A DNA stretch of 62,576 nt from CAYXVU01 sp964468725. GTDB lineage: Bacteria; Acidobacteriota; Blastocatellia; UBA7656. Below the pieces are notes generated by a model, which did no database searches, was not told the DNA's origin, and was given only the letters and a program-made list of their open reading frames with translations. Shown piece by piece: positions 1 to 9,197 of the stretch. The stretch is taken from positions 1-62,576 of the forward strand of contig CAYXVU010000005.1 in NCBI GenBank assembly GCA_964468725.1, in the 5' to 3' direction. Positions within the stretch are counted from its first letter, which is position 1, and the number at the start of each line of letters is the position of its first letter. The translations under genes and the position numbers were made by a program.

Positions 1-12
1 GCGAGCCGAGAT

Positions 13-675
13 TCACGTCACCCGAACGAAGACGGATACGGATCGCATCGTGCCGCTGATGTTGATCGAAGTGTTCGGAGAGAAATAAGAACCTGATTGC
101 AGCACGCCGTTGATTCGCAGATTGCTGATGGCGGTTCCGGTGTCTTCGCTCGTCGCGGCGACGCCATTGCTGTTACTCGTCGCTTGCGAAACCACTGTGT
201 CAGCAGTGACCAATCCGCCCAATACATCCAGACTGTTCACCGTTGAAGTGCATAGCGCCTGGGCGCTCGAAGTCAGGCTGCCAGAAACCGTATTTTCGAT
301 AACCCCGGTTGACACAACTTGCATTAGGGAAGGCACGGCGACGCTGACACTGACAACCGATTGCGAATCATCGCCGCCGCCGCTCGACATGGTTGCGGGC
401 GCGGCGCTCGGCACGTTGACACTGGTCGGCACGCCCGCGACCCTCACAGTTGCACTCACGGCTAAACCATTGGCATTGTCACCGACCGCATTGGCGGCTT
501 TGACCGTAGACGGAACCCACACAATGGCTAGCAGCATGGCCATGCCAATCGCGATGGCTTTTTTGTATTGTGCCGTTGATAGCCCGACGGGTGTGCTTCG
601 GCTTTGCGTCGGACAAAATGGTTGAGGCACGCGATGGCTTCGCGCAACAGGTTGAAGTCGTTTTCGAGTCGGCAT
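13..675 (-). CDS. Secreted protein, choice-of-anchor-P-like, possibly truncated
   Basis: The predicted product is 220 aa. The ATG at 675 is chosen because GGAG lies 7 nt upstream; a longer reading would need TTG at 735. Residues 1-38 are basic and polar, 40-55 are hydrophobic, and a cleavage-like VKA/A follows, so this is a long signal sequence or an N-terminal anchor. The mature part is rich in Ser, Thr, Val and Ala. Its motif ISNLRINGV followed by PNTSINISG resembles the core of choice-of-anchor P proteins, which normally continue with a further Gly/Asn segment and a C-terminal anchor. Here the frame stops almost at once with VFVRVT, so the 3' end may be frameshifted or shortened. Function unknown; the family link is tentative. 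Confidence 0.55.
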   Translation of the reverse strand: MPTRKRLQPVARSHRVPQPFCPTQSRSTPVGLSTAQYKKAIAIGMAMLLAIVWVPSTVKAANAVGDNANGLAVSATVRVAGVPTSVNVPSAAPATMSSGGGDDSQSVVSVSVAVPSLMQVVSTGVIENTVSGSLTSSAQALCTSTVNSLDVLGGLVTADTVVSQATSNSNGVAATSEDTGTAISNLRINGVLQSGSYFSPNTSINISGTMRSVSVFVRVT

Positions 676-739
676 GAAGGGTCTCCGAACGTTGATACCG
701 GCTGCTTCTGATTTCGAATCCAGAGAAGAATTCAAGACG

Positions 740-1054
740 ATACAGGGTCGAGTAGAGGCTGATGGACAAGCGCTTGCGCGCAGGTCACGACCCGGAGGGG
801 GCAGGCAGATGAATGAGATGCTACGGCAAAGGGATGAATCAGGTAATCGGGGAAAGCCTGAAACAGGCGGGTGAAAATCCTTACCTCGAATTGTCGGTCA
901 GCGGAGAATGAGTGGGAGAGGAAATTTTAGCTTGCCTCTCCGCCAAGATTTCGGATGATGGTTTGCCATCCTATCTTACTGGTTGCGAAGCGCAATTGGG
1001 CCGCACGTCTCTCTTTTCGCCCTTTCCCTGTTTCTTCATCCTGCCGCCTGTCCG
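740..1054. other. Intergenic stretch, no feature recognised
   Basis: About 315 bases lie between the first secreted-protein gene and the end of the ADOP permease, both on the minus strand. I see no convincing coding frame, hairpin terminator or repeat. It must carry the promoter of the secreted-protein gene, but no clear -35/-10 pair stands out. Confidence 0.4.
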
Positions 1055-3490
1055 TCATTCGTAACGGAGAGCGACGATAGGGTCAACTTTGGCAGCGCGG
1101 CGCGCAGGCACGAAACAGGCTATCAGAGCCACACCGGCCAGAATCACCGATACCGAAACATAAGTCAGTGGGTCGTTGCCGCTGACATCGAACAATAGAC
1201 CGGATAGCAAACGGGAGACGAAAAAGGCGGCCAACAAGCCGATGCCGATGCCGATCACCGTCAACCGCATAGATTGGCTGACAATCATCTTCAACACATC
1301 ACCCGTCTGTGCGCCTAATGCCATGCGAATGCCGATCTCCTGCGTGCGTTGCGTGACGCCGTAAGAGGTCACGCCGTAGATTCCGGCTGCCGACAAAATC
1401 AGCGCGAGGCCGCCGAAGACGATCAGCAACGCGAGGTTGAAACGAGGTTGCGTGACCGCATCGCTGACGATGTGGTTAAAGGTGCGAAGCTCGGTAACCG
1501 GTTGCGCGCGGTCTACCTCTTGCGCAGTTTGGCGGACAGCAGCAATCAGATTTTCCGGTTCGATGTGGGTGCGAATCACAACCGACATGCCCCCAAAGGC
1601 ATCCTGCAAAGTGGCGGTGAAGACTTCCGGCGTCGGCTCGGTGTTCAACTCCAAACTGCGAACATTCCCGACGACGCCGATGATTTCGAACCAGATGGGT
1701 TGACCTTGCGCGTCTCTGCCGCCGAAGTTGAGGCGTTTACCGACAGGGTTCTCACCGGCAAAATCGCGCGCAGCGGTCGCTTCGTTAATCACCGCGACCG
1801 GCGGCGCATTGGCATGGTCACGCGCTTCAAAGGCACGGCCTTGTAAGATGGGGATGTCGAGCGCGCGGAAATAATCGGGGGTGACGTTGCGATAATTCGC
1901 GCCCGGCCACTGGTCGGGCGGCAACGGCGGGCGACCTTCGACCTGAAAACCGAAGGTCGGCCCTTTTGACAAAGGCAAGGTGTTGATCGCGCCAACCGCT
2001 TCGACGCCGGGCAAGGCGCGTAAGCGATCTTCGACCTGCTGATAATAAGCGATGAATTGCAGGTCTTGTTGAAAGTTGGTTCCCGACGGATTGAGGCGCA
2101 GGGTGAGAACCTGATCGCTGTCAAAGCCTTTATTAACCGCTTGCAGTCGCAAGAAGCTGCGAAAGAGCAAGCCCGCACCGATGAGCAACACGAGCGAAAG
2201 CGCGACTTCGGAAACTACGAGCAAGCGGCGCAGCCGTTTGCGGCTGTCGCTGCCCGCCGCCCCGCGCCCGCTCTCTTTGAGCGATTCGTTGACATCAAGG
2301 CGCGAGACTTGCCACGCCGGAGCGAAGCCAAACAACACGCCGGTTGCCGCCGATACCAACAAAGTAAAACCGAGCACTGTAAAATCTAAATTGATGTCGT
2401 GCCGTCGCGGAAAATCTTTCGGCAAAAACCGAATTAACAGGTCAACGCTCCACCACGCCAGCAACACGCCGAACGAACCGGCGGCAAAGGCTAGCAGCAA
2501 GCTTTCAGTCAACAGTTGCCGCAAGACGCGCCAGCGGCTGGCGCCGAGCGCCGCGCGAATGGCCATCTCTTTTTGTCGCGCCGCCGCCCGCGCCAGCAGC
2601 AAGTTGGCGACATTGGCGCACGCGATCAAGAGTACGAAACCGACTGCGCCGAGCAGCAACATCAATAGCAACTGCGTATCACCGACCAGATGGGTGTGCA
2701 ACGAGACGACGCGATTGAAACGATTGTTATTGGTCTGCGGATACTGTTCGCGCAAGCGCGCAGTGAGGGTCTCCATTTCGGCGTGGGCGGCTTCGACGGA
2801 GACGTTCTCTTTGAGCAAGGCGACGGCGCTTAAAAATCCGAAGCCGCGCACTTGCGTGACATCCATACGGCTACTGAGCGCAGGTGCGAGTCGAAAGGGC
2901 GGCAACCAGACTTCGGTTTGATCGGGATATTGAAAGCCAGCAGGCGCGATGCCGACAACGGTGTAAGCAGTGCCGTCTAGGGTGATGGCTTTGCCGACCA
3001 TTTCAGGGTCGCCGCCGAATCGCCGTAGCCATAAGCCGTTGCTGATGACAGCGATGGGCGCATGTCCGGCTTGTTCGTCTTCGGGAAAGAAGAAGCGCCC
3101 GCGTTGTGGCTGCACGCCGAAAACAGAGAAGAAGTTGGCCGAAGTCATCGCCAGATTGATGCGTTCGGCGGTGCTTTCATCCGCCAGATTCGCGGGGCGA
3201 GTGAGGATGGCCGCCAGATGTTCGAAGACGGTGTTTTGCGCCCGCCAGTCGAGGAAGTTCGCAGGCGTGACTTGAACGCGATTGCCCTCTTTGCCGAGTT
3301 CTTGAATGGCGACGATGCGGTCGGCTTCGGCATAGGGCAGCGGGCGCAGCAGCACGGAGTTGACGACGCTGAAGATCGCCGTGTTTGCGCCGATGCCTAA
3401 CGTCAAAGCGATGACGGCGACGGCGGTGAATGCGAAATTGCGTTGCAGCGTTCTGAACCCGTAGCGCAAATCCTGCCAAAGAGTTTGCAT
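1055..3490 (-). CDS. ADOP-type MacB/FtsX-like ABC transporter permease
   Basis: The 811-aa product starts at the ATG at 3490 (MQTLWQDLRYGFR), the normal N-terminus of the acidobacterial duplicated orphan permease family. The order is: TM1 at about 20-45 (AVIALTLGIGANTAIFSVVN), periplasmic MacB core domain to about 245, FtsX module with three TMs around 290-420, a second periplasmic domain, and a second FtsX module at about 690-805 ending in ALRYE. Family members act in the inner membrane, in MacB-like mechanotransmission or efflux, and are usually encoded without their ATPase; none lies nearby here. Conserved pieces ARQKEMAIRAALGASR and RTQEIGIRMALGAQ support both FtsX halves. The substrate cannot be inferred. 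Confidence 0.93.
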   Translation of the reverse strand: MQTLWQDLRYGFRTLQRNFAFTAVAVIALTLGIGANTAIFSVVNSVLLRPLPYAEADRIVAIQELGKEGNRVQVTPANFLDWRAQNTVFEHLAAILTRPANLADESTAERINLAMTSANFFSVFGVQPQRGRFFFPEDEQAGHAPIAVISNGLWLRRFGGDPEMVGKAITLDGTAYTVVGIAPAGFQYPDQTEVWLPPFRLAPALSSRMDVTQVRGFGFLSAVALLKENVSVEAAHAEMETLTARLREQYPQTNNNRFNRVVSLHTHLVGDTQLLLMLLLGAVGFVLLIACANVANLLLARAAARQKEMAIRAALGASRWRVLRQLLTESLLLAFAAGSFGVLLAWWSVDLLIRFLPKDFPRRHDINLDFTVLGFTLLVSAATGVLFGFAPAWQVSRLDVNESLKESGRGAAGSDSRKRLRRLLVVSEVALSLVLLIGAGLLFRSFLRLQAVNKGFDSDQVLTLRLNPSGTNFQQDLQFIAYYQQVEDRLRALPGVEAVGAINTLPLSKGPTFGFQVEGRPPLPPDQWPGANYRNVTPDYFRALDIPILQGRAFEARDHANAPPVAVINEATAARDFAGENPVGKRLNFGGRDAQGQPIWFEIIGVVGNVRSLELNTEPTPEVFTATLQDAFGGMSVVIRTHIEPENLIAAVRQTAQEVDRAQPVTELRTFNHIVSDAVTQPRFNLALLIVFGGLALILSAAGIYGVTSYGVTQRTQEIGIRMALGAQTGDVLKMIVSQSMRLTVIGIGIGLLAAFFVSRLLSGLLFDVSGNDPLTYVSVSVILAGVALIACFVPARRAAKVDPIVALRYE

Positions 3491-3635
3491 GGCTTCGACC
3501 TCAGTTAATTGATATTCGAAACAGTTTGCTGACTCTTTTGACCAAATGGCGTGCCACAGCCGCCGCCTGCCGAACTGTTGCAAGCAATCGCGGGGCTGTA
3601 AATCGTTTGCAGACGACAGCGCAGCCGACTGTTCA

Positions 3636-3661
3636 CTATTGGGATAGCGCATTCCCAATAG
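3636..3661. promoter_or_regulatory. Perfect inverted repeat in divergent intergenic region (candidate operator)
   Basis: CTATTGGGA (3636-3644) and TCCCAATAG (3653-3661) are perfect inverted arms with an 8-nt spacer. The site lies between the divergently read ADOP permease (start 3490) and the SWIM-protein gene (start 3749). No T-tract follows on either strand, so a protein-binding operator is likelier than a terminator. No regulator gene lies next to it. Confidence 0.45.
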
Positions 3662-3748
3662 CGGACGGGTGAAAACTCTTATTGCAAGAATCTTGATTGT
3701 CTGATGTATGATGGCCGCCCACGATCTTCATAGACATGAGGGCGGACT

Positions 3749-5748
3749 ATGAAACCTTATCCAATATCCGAACCGCTGATTCGCGCGCAGGCAACCGAAA
3801 AGAGTTATGCGCGCGGACAAGAACTCTACCGCGAAGGCGCAATCGCGCATACCGCCCTGCAAGATCAGGTCATCAGCGGGCAGTGCGCAGGCACATCGTC
3901 GCCGTTTTATCGGGTGCGGGTTGAACTTGATGCGGGCGGCATTTGCTCTGCCGATTGCGACTGCCCCTACGAGTATGGCGGCTTCTGCAAACACATTGTT
4001 GCGCTGCTGCTAACCTATGCGAATCAACCTGAGCAATTTGTCACTCGCCCATCGCCAGCCGAGTTGATGAGCGAGCTTAACCGCGAACAGTTGCTGGCTC
4101 TGCTGACCAAGCTCGTACAAGAACAGCCCGAACTGAGCGACCGCATCGAAGCCCTCGTTGCTGCGCCGACGGTGAGCAGCAAAGCCAAACGCGGCAAACG
4201 AAAAAAAGTGGACACGGAAGTCTATCGCCGTCAGGTGCGAAACATCATGCACAGCCTCGATCATATGCGCATGTCGGAAGCCTATTGGCACGTCGGCGGG
4301 CTGGCCAATCAGTTACGCGGCGTGCAGCAGACGGCGATGGAGTTTCTCAATGCCGGAGACGCGGAAGCGGCATTGAAGATTCTGATGACCATGATCGAAG
4401 AGAGTCACGACGGATTCGACTACGTTGACGATTCGAACGGCGAGCTTGGCGACTTCTTTTCGGAAGTTGGCCAAGCCGTAGCCGAAGTGATTCTCAGCCT
4501 GGAGATGAACGAGGAAGAGCGACAAGACCTGCTGACCGACCTTGATGATCTGCATAGCAAGCTGAACGATTACGGCGTTGAGGGGTTGGAAATCGCCATC
4601 AGCGCGGCGCAATACGGTTGGAATGACCCGCCCGATGCACCTCTCTATCAACCCGATGAGGGCGATGATGAAGGAGAGTGGGTAGATGAGGATGACGAGT
4701 GGGACGAGGGGTGGGAGGAGGAAGACGAAGAGGCGGCATNNNNNNNNNNNNNNNNNNNNNNNNNNNNNNNNNNNNNNNNNNNNNNNNNNNNNNNNNNNNN
4801 NNNNNNNNNNNNNNNNNNNNNNNNNNNNNNNNNNNNNNNGATGAGGATGACGAGTGGGACGAGGGGTGGGAGGAGGAAGACGAAGAGGCGGCATCGAGTC
4901 GCTTGACGCGCCTCTCTTTCAGAAAATCGGCGGATTACGGGACGCGGGAATTGACGCATCTGAAGCTCAATATCCTTGAGCGACAAGGGCGCACAGAGGA
5001 ATTTCTCGCGCTCTGTCTGCGCGCTGGCGCGCATCTGCGCTATGCGCTCAAACTCGTTGACCTTGACCGTATCGCGGAAGCCGTCACCTATGCGCGCAAG
5101 CGCTTTGCGGTTGCTGCCGAAGCTCTGAAACTGGCCGAACGTTTGCGCGAGGCCAATCATCTCGACGAGGCCATACGGATTGCAGAAGGCGGGTTGAAAT
5201 TAGAGGGGCGCAAAGCCGAGTTGGGCGAATGGCTCGCGCCGATTGAAGAGGCGCAAGGGCGCACTTCGCAGGCGATTGATGCATGGATGGCGGTCATGCG
5301 AGCAGAGCCGACGTTGGCAATATGGAAGACGATCAAACGCTTGGCCGCAACGCGATGGAAAAAGCTCAAACCGGAGGCGATGGCCGCATTGGAAACGTCA
5401 TGGGATAAGCAACCGCTTGCCGAAGTGCTGCTGTTCGAAGAGCAGTGGGAGGAAGCCATCAAAGTCGCCGAGCAAAAGAGCGCCGATTATCGCGTCGTCG
5501 CGTTGGTTGCCGAAGGCGTGATGGAGCAGCATCCTGAATGGGTGATTCGCGTTTGCCTGAAACAATCGGATAGTTTGCTGGTGCAGACGCAAAGCAAGCT
5601 CTATCCCATTGCCGCCGATTGGTTGCGCCGCGCCAAAACCGCTTACTTGAAGATGGGACGCAGCGATGAATGGAAGGACTATTTGCAGCAACTCAAAGAG
5701 AGATACAAACGCCGCCCCGCCTTGCAAGCCCAACTCGCCAAGCTATGA
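3749..5748 (+). CDS. SWIM zinc-finger protein with helical C-terminal region, split by assembly gap
   Basis: The N-terminal part, from the ATG at 3749, reads to the N run; the C-terminal part reads from the end of the Ns to 5748. Residues 66-82 hold the SWIM zinc finger: C70-D-C72, then C80-K-H82 (pattern CXCXnCXH). SWIM fingers bind DNA or proteins. An Asp/Glu/Trp-rich acidic stretch sits at the gap. The C-terminal half is alpha-helical and TPR-like (AKRFAVAAEALKLAERL), as in other bacterial SWIM-family proteins. Identical 55-base ends flank the Ns, and merging them restores one continuous frame of 614 aa. The gene ends 8 bp from the convergent STAND ATPase gene. Exact role unknown. Confidence 0.8.
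4740..4839. other. Assembly gap of 100 Ns flanked by identical 55-bp ends
   Basis: Exactly 100 Ns. Bases 4685-4739 and 4840-4894 are identical over 55 bp (GATGAGGATGACGAGTGGGA and onward). Both copies are read in the same reading frame of the SWIM gene, so merging them leaves the gene intact. Two contigs sharing one 55-bp overlap is the simplest explanation; an unresolved tandem repeat of the acidic region is the alternative. Confidence 0.95.
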
Positions 5749-5756
5749 AGCAGGCA

Positions 5757-8234
5757 TCAGTCATCAGGCGTCAGGTCGCGCCAGTCGGCTAATCGCGCGC
5801 GCACCCTCGCGGCAGTCGGGCTTTCGATCTCTTCATAAATTGACAAGGCCGCTTCCGCGCGCGCTATGGCCTCTGCGCGTTCGCCAAGTTCGTTGAGGGA
5901 TAAGCTCGAATTGAAAAGCGCATTCCCTTCGCCGCGCCGGTCGCCGATCTCGCGGGCGATGACTAAATGCTGCTCATACAACTCGATGGCTTTGCGCGCC
6001 TCGCCCAACGCGGCATAGGCCAAACCGAGATTGCCCAACGCATTCCCTTCGCCGCGCCGGTCTTTCAACCGTTTTGCTGCGGCTATCGAGACAGTGAGCC
6101 ATTCAATACCTTCACGCGGATGCTGACGCAAGCTCAAGACATAGACTCCGGCATCGGGATAGCGAATACTCATCTGCCCTGCATCGTCGTCTTTATCAGC
6201 AACCGTTGCCGCCCACGCTTGTCCGGCGCGGATGTTTGCCAACTCGCTGTCATACAAACTCAAGCCTTCGAGAGTGGATTCGTTGCCCGTCAGATATAAA
6301 TCATCAGCACGGCTCAACAGTTCCACATAAAACTCTGCGTGGCGTTTTTGCAGCGTGTAGCGGCGGGCATCGTCTGTCAGCTTTCCATCAGCGAACAGGC
6401 GCAGCAGATCGTGCATGCGATAGCGGCGCGTCTCCTCGTTGAATAGCGCTAAGCTGCGGCGCAGCAAATCGCTCAACTGCCGGTGGCCTTCGTCTTCGCA
6501 CACTGTCTCCGCCGCTTCCGCTGTGAAAGTCGCCGGAAAGACCGCTAGATTACAAAAGACCTGCGCTGCGGCATCGCTCAGATTCGCGTAGCTCAAATTG
6601 AACGACGCGGCAACGCCAAGCGGCACGCCTTGATCGCCTAATTTCTCTAACCGCGTGCGCTCAAGGCTCAACTCTTTTTCGTACTCTTCGGGCGTGAGGT
6701 CTTCCGTCACCTCCAGCAAACTGCCCGCCGCGCGAATCGCCAACGGCAGGTGGCCGCACAACTGGCAGATGCGACGGGCGACCGATTCGGCAATCACGCC
6801 GCGCTTGAAAATTTCGCCGAGCAACTGCTGCGCTTCGTCGGGCGATAGCTCATCGAGTTTGAGGTGGAATGCGCCGGGCAGCGCAATCTTTTCGCGGGAG
6901 GTAACCAACAACGCACAGCCTGCGGGCGGCAGCAGCGGCAAAATCTGTTTGTCATTCGCTGCATTGTCCAACACGATCAGCGCCCGTTTGCCGCTCAGAC
7001 AGCGCGCATATAAATCCCTCAAATCGGCTTCATCGTCGGGCAATCGCGCTTCGGGCGAGACGAACGGACGAATACAGTTTTCGAGAGCCTGCGAAGGAGT
7101 AAGCGGGTCGGTTGTGCCGCGCAGATCAATCACTACCTGACCATCGGGATACTCGCCACGCAATTCATTGGCAACATAAATCGCCAGTTCGGTTTTGCCG
7201 ATGCCGCCCATGCCATTGATCGAACTGATCGAAGCGCAACCGCCATTTTTCAACGCCTCTTTGAGTTGCGCGATTTGCTTCTTGCGCCCGACGAAATCGC
7301 GCACAGCAGCGCGCAGTTGAGTGAGCGGCACAAGCAACGCCTCGCGCGCGGCTCTCTCTTCCTCCATCTTGCGACGTAGATCGTCAAACTGCTTATCAAC
7401 CTGATGGCCTAACGCATCAACGCTGTGTTGCGTCTCCGCAAATCCTTGTTCGCTGATTTGTTGCAGATTGTCTTGCACCGCTTTGTCTGCATCCCACCTC
7501 TGATGCAAATTCACAAGCCCACTTTCGATGTCGTCTTTGAGATCAGCAATGTCCTGTCGCGTATCGGTGATGCCGTGTTGCGTCTGCGCGAATCCTTGTT
7601 CGGTGATGTGCTTCAACTCTGCGAGCAAACTCTCCATGACCTGCGCGCGCGTGTTGGTGTCGCGTTCGAGAGCCAACAGCGGCAGCAGCACTTGCTGTTT
7701 AGCAGCCTCGATCTGTTGGCCTTGCGCTTCCAGCAGTTCGCGCGTCGCTTCCATTCGGGCAAACCAATCGCCTGTAAAACCGTCGAGCTTTTGCTCTAAC
7801 CACTCGCGGGAAACCGCCGACTGCGCGCCCTCTTCCAGTTTGACCATCACGCCCGCCATCAGCTTGCCCATAAACGCCGCTTCGACTTCGTTCTCTTTTT
7901 TGAAGGCGTATTGAAAGTTGGCGAGAAGGTATTCGAACCAATGCTCCCGAAACAGAGCTTTGAATTCATCGCTCGGATAGAGGCGCGTCGCTTTGCTGTA
8001 ATCATCTTCGAGGTTGGCCAGCGCGCGGCTCACCAACAAATCACGAATGTTGGCTTGGCGTTCGGCTGCGCCGTCGGGTTGCAGGAGTAATTCGAAGTTA
8101 TCGAGCAAGGCTTTGAGTTCGGGAATCTCGCTTGTGGCGGCGGCCTTCGCGGCGTCTTTGTCGAGGTCATTGAGCTCGTCAATGATTTGCTCGCACACCC
8201 ACTTGAGCCACGCGCTTTCGTCTGCGAAGGTCAT
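5757..8234 (-). CDS. STAND/NB-ARC ATPase with coiled-coil N-terminal region and C-terminal TPRs
   Basis: The 825-aa product starts at the ATG at 8234. The open frame extends to an ATG at 8303, but those extra codons read through a non-coding repeat. The order is: unrecognised helical region about 1-190; coiled-coil region 200-310 with a duplicated unit (EQGFAQTQHGI / EQGFAETQHSV); NB-ARC ATPase from about 315 with Walker A GMGGIGKT near 341, Walker B ALIVLDN, sensor LLVTSRE and the GLPLA-like HLPLAIRAAG; winged-helix-like MHDLLRLFA; then about three TPRs. STAND ATPases are signal-triggered oligomerising switches, some in anti-phage defence or regulation. No nuclease, protease or TIR effector motif is visible, so the output is unknown. 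Confidence 0.85.
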   Translation of the reverse strand: MTFADESAWLKWVCEQIIDELNDLDKDAAKAAATSEIPELKALLDNFELLLQPDGAAERQANIRDLLVSRALANLEDDYSKATRLYPSDEFKALFREHWFEYLLANFQYAFKKENEVEAAFMGKLMAGVMVKLEEGAQSAVSREWLEQKLDGFTGDWFARMEATRELLEAQGQQIEAAKQQVLLPLLALERDTNTRAQVMESLLAELKHITEQGFAQTQHGITDTRQDIADLKDDIESGLVNLHQRWDADKAVQDNLQQISEQGFAETQHSVDALGHQVDKQFDDLRRKMEEERAAREALLVPLTQLRAAVRDFVGRKKQIAQLKEALKNGGCASISSINGMGGIGKTELAIYVANELRGEYPDGQVVIDLRGTTDPLTPSQALENCIRPFVSPEARLPDDEADLRDLYARCLSGKRALIVLDNAANDKQILPLLPPAGCALLVTSREKIALPGAFHLKLDELSPDEAQQLLGEIFKRGVIAESVARRICQLCGHLPLAIRAAGSLLEVTEDLTPEEYEKELSLERTRLEKLGDQGVPLGVAASFNLSYANLSDAAAQVFCNLAVFPATFTAEAAETVCEDEGHRQLSDLLRRSLALFNEETRRYRMHDLLRLFADGKLTDDARRYTLQKRHAEFYVELLSRADDLYLTGNESTLEGLSLYDSELANIRAGQAWAATVADKDDDAGQMSIRYPDAGVYVLSLRQHPREGIEWLTVSIAAAKRLKDRRGEGNALGNLGLAYAALGEARKAIELYEQHLVIAREIGDRRGEGNALFNSSLSLNELGERAEAIARAEAALSIYEEIESPTAARVRARLADWRDLTPDD

Positions 8235-8276
8235 CCCAATGGGTGCGCCTCGCTTTTCGCGGCGAAAGCTTTCATC

Positions 8277-8374
8277 GGCGGTCAGAGACCGCCTCTCAAC
8301 CATCTCAGGTTGATTTGCAACTCGACATTACCTTGTGTCACAACTCGGTTGGCGGTCAGAGACCGCCTCTCAAC
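8277..8374. repeat. Two direct copies of a 24-bp hairpin-forming repeat (MITE-like family)
   Basis: Identical 24-mers lie at 8277-8300 and 8351-8374, each containing GGCGGT-N5-ACCGCC, which can fold back, followed by TCTCAAC. The bases between them (TTGATTTGCAACTCGACATTACC region) resemble one end of the element at 42045-42176, in the opposite orientation. They are therefore the same repeat family, here degenerate or nested. The first copy overlaps the upstream open frame of the STAND gene. Confidence 0.7.
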
Positions 8375-8540
8375 TCTCTCTTTGAAGGTGTCAAGGTCAC
8401 GCCCTTTTCTATCGAACAGCGTTGCAGAGAAGAGAATCGAACACGGATAAGACGGAGGCAGAGAAACCTCTTAGCGGATGGCAGAAAAGTTCAAGGAGCC
8501 AACTCCTTAGAAGCGGCCTGTCTATAGTTGTCCATCGGTC

Positions 8541-8604
8541 GCTCCTACGGAGCTACGGTAAAACCTGTTGCCGTGTGCTATAAGGCCGGTCGTCCCTACG
8601 GGAC
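8541..8604. repeat. Pair of short palindromes with TAC loops
   Basis: GCTCC-TAC-GGAGC (8541-8553) and GTCCC-TAC-GGGAC (8592-8604) are two variants of the same small hairpin, both preceded by CGGTCG or GGTC. The second is followed by TTTT on the plus strand. They look like interspersed REP-type palindromes. No plus-strand gene ends here, so terminator function is doubtful. The rest of 8375-8619 holds nothing else I recognise. Confidence 0.5.
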
Positions 8605-8619
8605 TTTTCAGATGCCCGC

Positions 8620-9051
8620 TTATGATTCACCATCGAGCATCACTTCGCCGGTCGCCGATACGGAGACGTATTGCCCGTCGGAAATCTGCGCGTAGTCTGA
8701 CTCTGTCAACACCACAACAGGCGGAGCGGCGGCGTACATTTCGCGCGCGACGGCTGCGCCGAGCGCAAGTATCGCATCAAGGTCAGAGGTAACGATGGCA
8801 GCGGGCGCGGTTTGATTGCGAACCGCTTCGAGCAAGATGCTGCTCGCGCTGCTCGACCCTCTGCCATGCGGCAACACCAGCACGCGGCCTGTCACATACG
8901 CTCCATTTTGCGGATGGCGGCGGTCAATGATCTCGCCGGTCGCTGCATCGAGTCCGCCCCACAAACTCAGCGGCTCGGTCAGGACTAACGCCCGCCCGCT
9001 TCCCTGCCCCGCAACCAACACCTGCGCTTGCAATGTCTTCTTCTCCGTCAT
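8620..9051 (-). CDS. AcnX swivel subunit (DUF126, aconitase X small subunit)
   Basis: The 143-aa product starts at the ATG at 9051; a TTG two codons earlier is possible. Residues VLVAGQGSGRALVLTEPLS, LWGGLDAATGEIID, and RVLVLPHGRGSSSASSILLE are the typical beta-barrel swivel motifs of DUF126. In two-subunit aconitase X enzymes this domain closes over the active site of the large subunit, which is encoded just upstream on the same strand at 9327-10601. Characterised AcnX enzymes are hydroxyproline dehydratases in bacteria and a mevalonate-5-phosphate dehydratase in archaea. Which substrate applies here cannot be read from the sequence. The 275-bp spacer between the two subunit genes is unusually long. 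Confidence 0.9.
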   Translation of the reverse strand: MTEKKTLQAQVLVAGQGSGRALVLTEPLSLWGGLDAATGEIIDRRHPQNGAYVTGRVLVLPHGRGSSSASSILLEAVRNQTAPAAIVTSDLDAILALGAAVAREMYAAAPPVVVLTESDYAQISDGQYVSVSATGEVMLDGES

Positions 9052-9089
9052 GTTCAATTGCTGGTTTCCGGTTTCGCGTTTCCGGTCAA

Positions 9090-9124
9090 AGGTCGCAGGT
9101 TGAAGGTCAAAAGTCGAAAGGCGC
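9090..9124. repeat. Degenerate heptanucleotide tandem repeat
   Basis: Five 7-bp units: AGGTCGC AGGTTGA AGGTCAA AAGTCGA AAGGCGC. The same unit type occurs at 35184-35225 and, more degenerate, at 11240-11288. It lies in the spacer between the two AcnX subunit genes. Confidence 0.6.
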
Positions 9125-9197
9125 AGATAAGAAGGTTGCTGCCTGCTATCTCTTCGGGTCTCCCCATTATTCCCTTACCCATTCACCCTTTCAGCGG

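Noticed and set aside
2181..2921. A 246-codon plus-strand frame
   Set aside because: Antisense to the ADOP permease; Ser/Arg-rich composition is typical of a shadow frame in GC-rich DNA.
8235..8303. Extended N-terminus of the STAND ATPase
   Set aside because: The extra 23 codons translate the 24-bp dispersed repeat, so the internal ATG at 8234 is preferred.
8277..8374. Possible CRISPR repeats
   Set aside because: Only two 24-bp copies with a 50-bp spacer related to the repeat family itself; no cas gene and a related element at 42 kb argue for a dispersed repeat.
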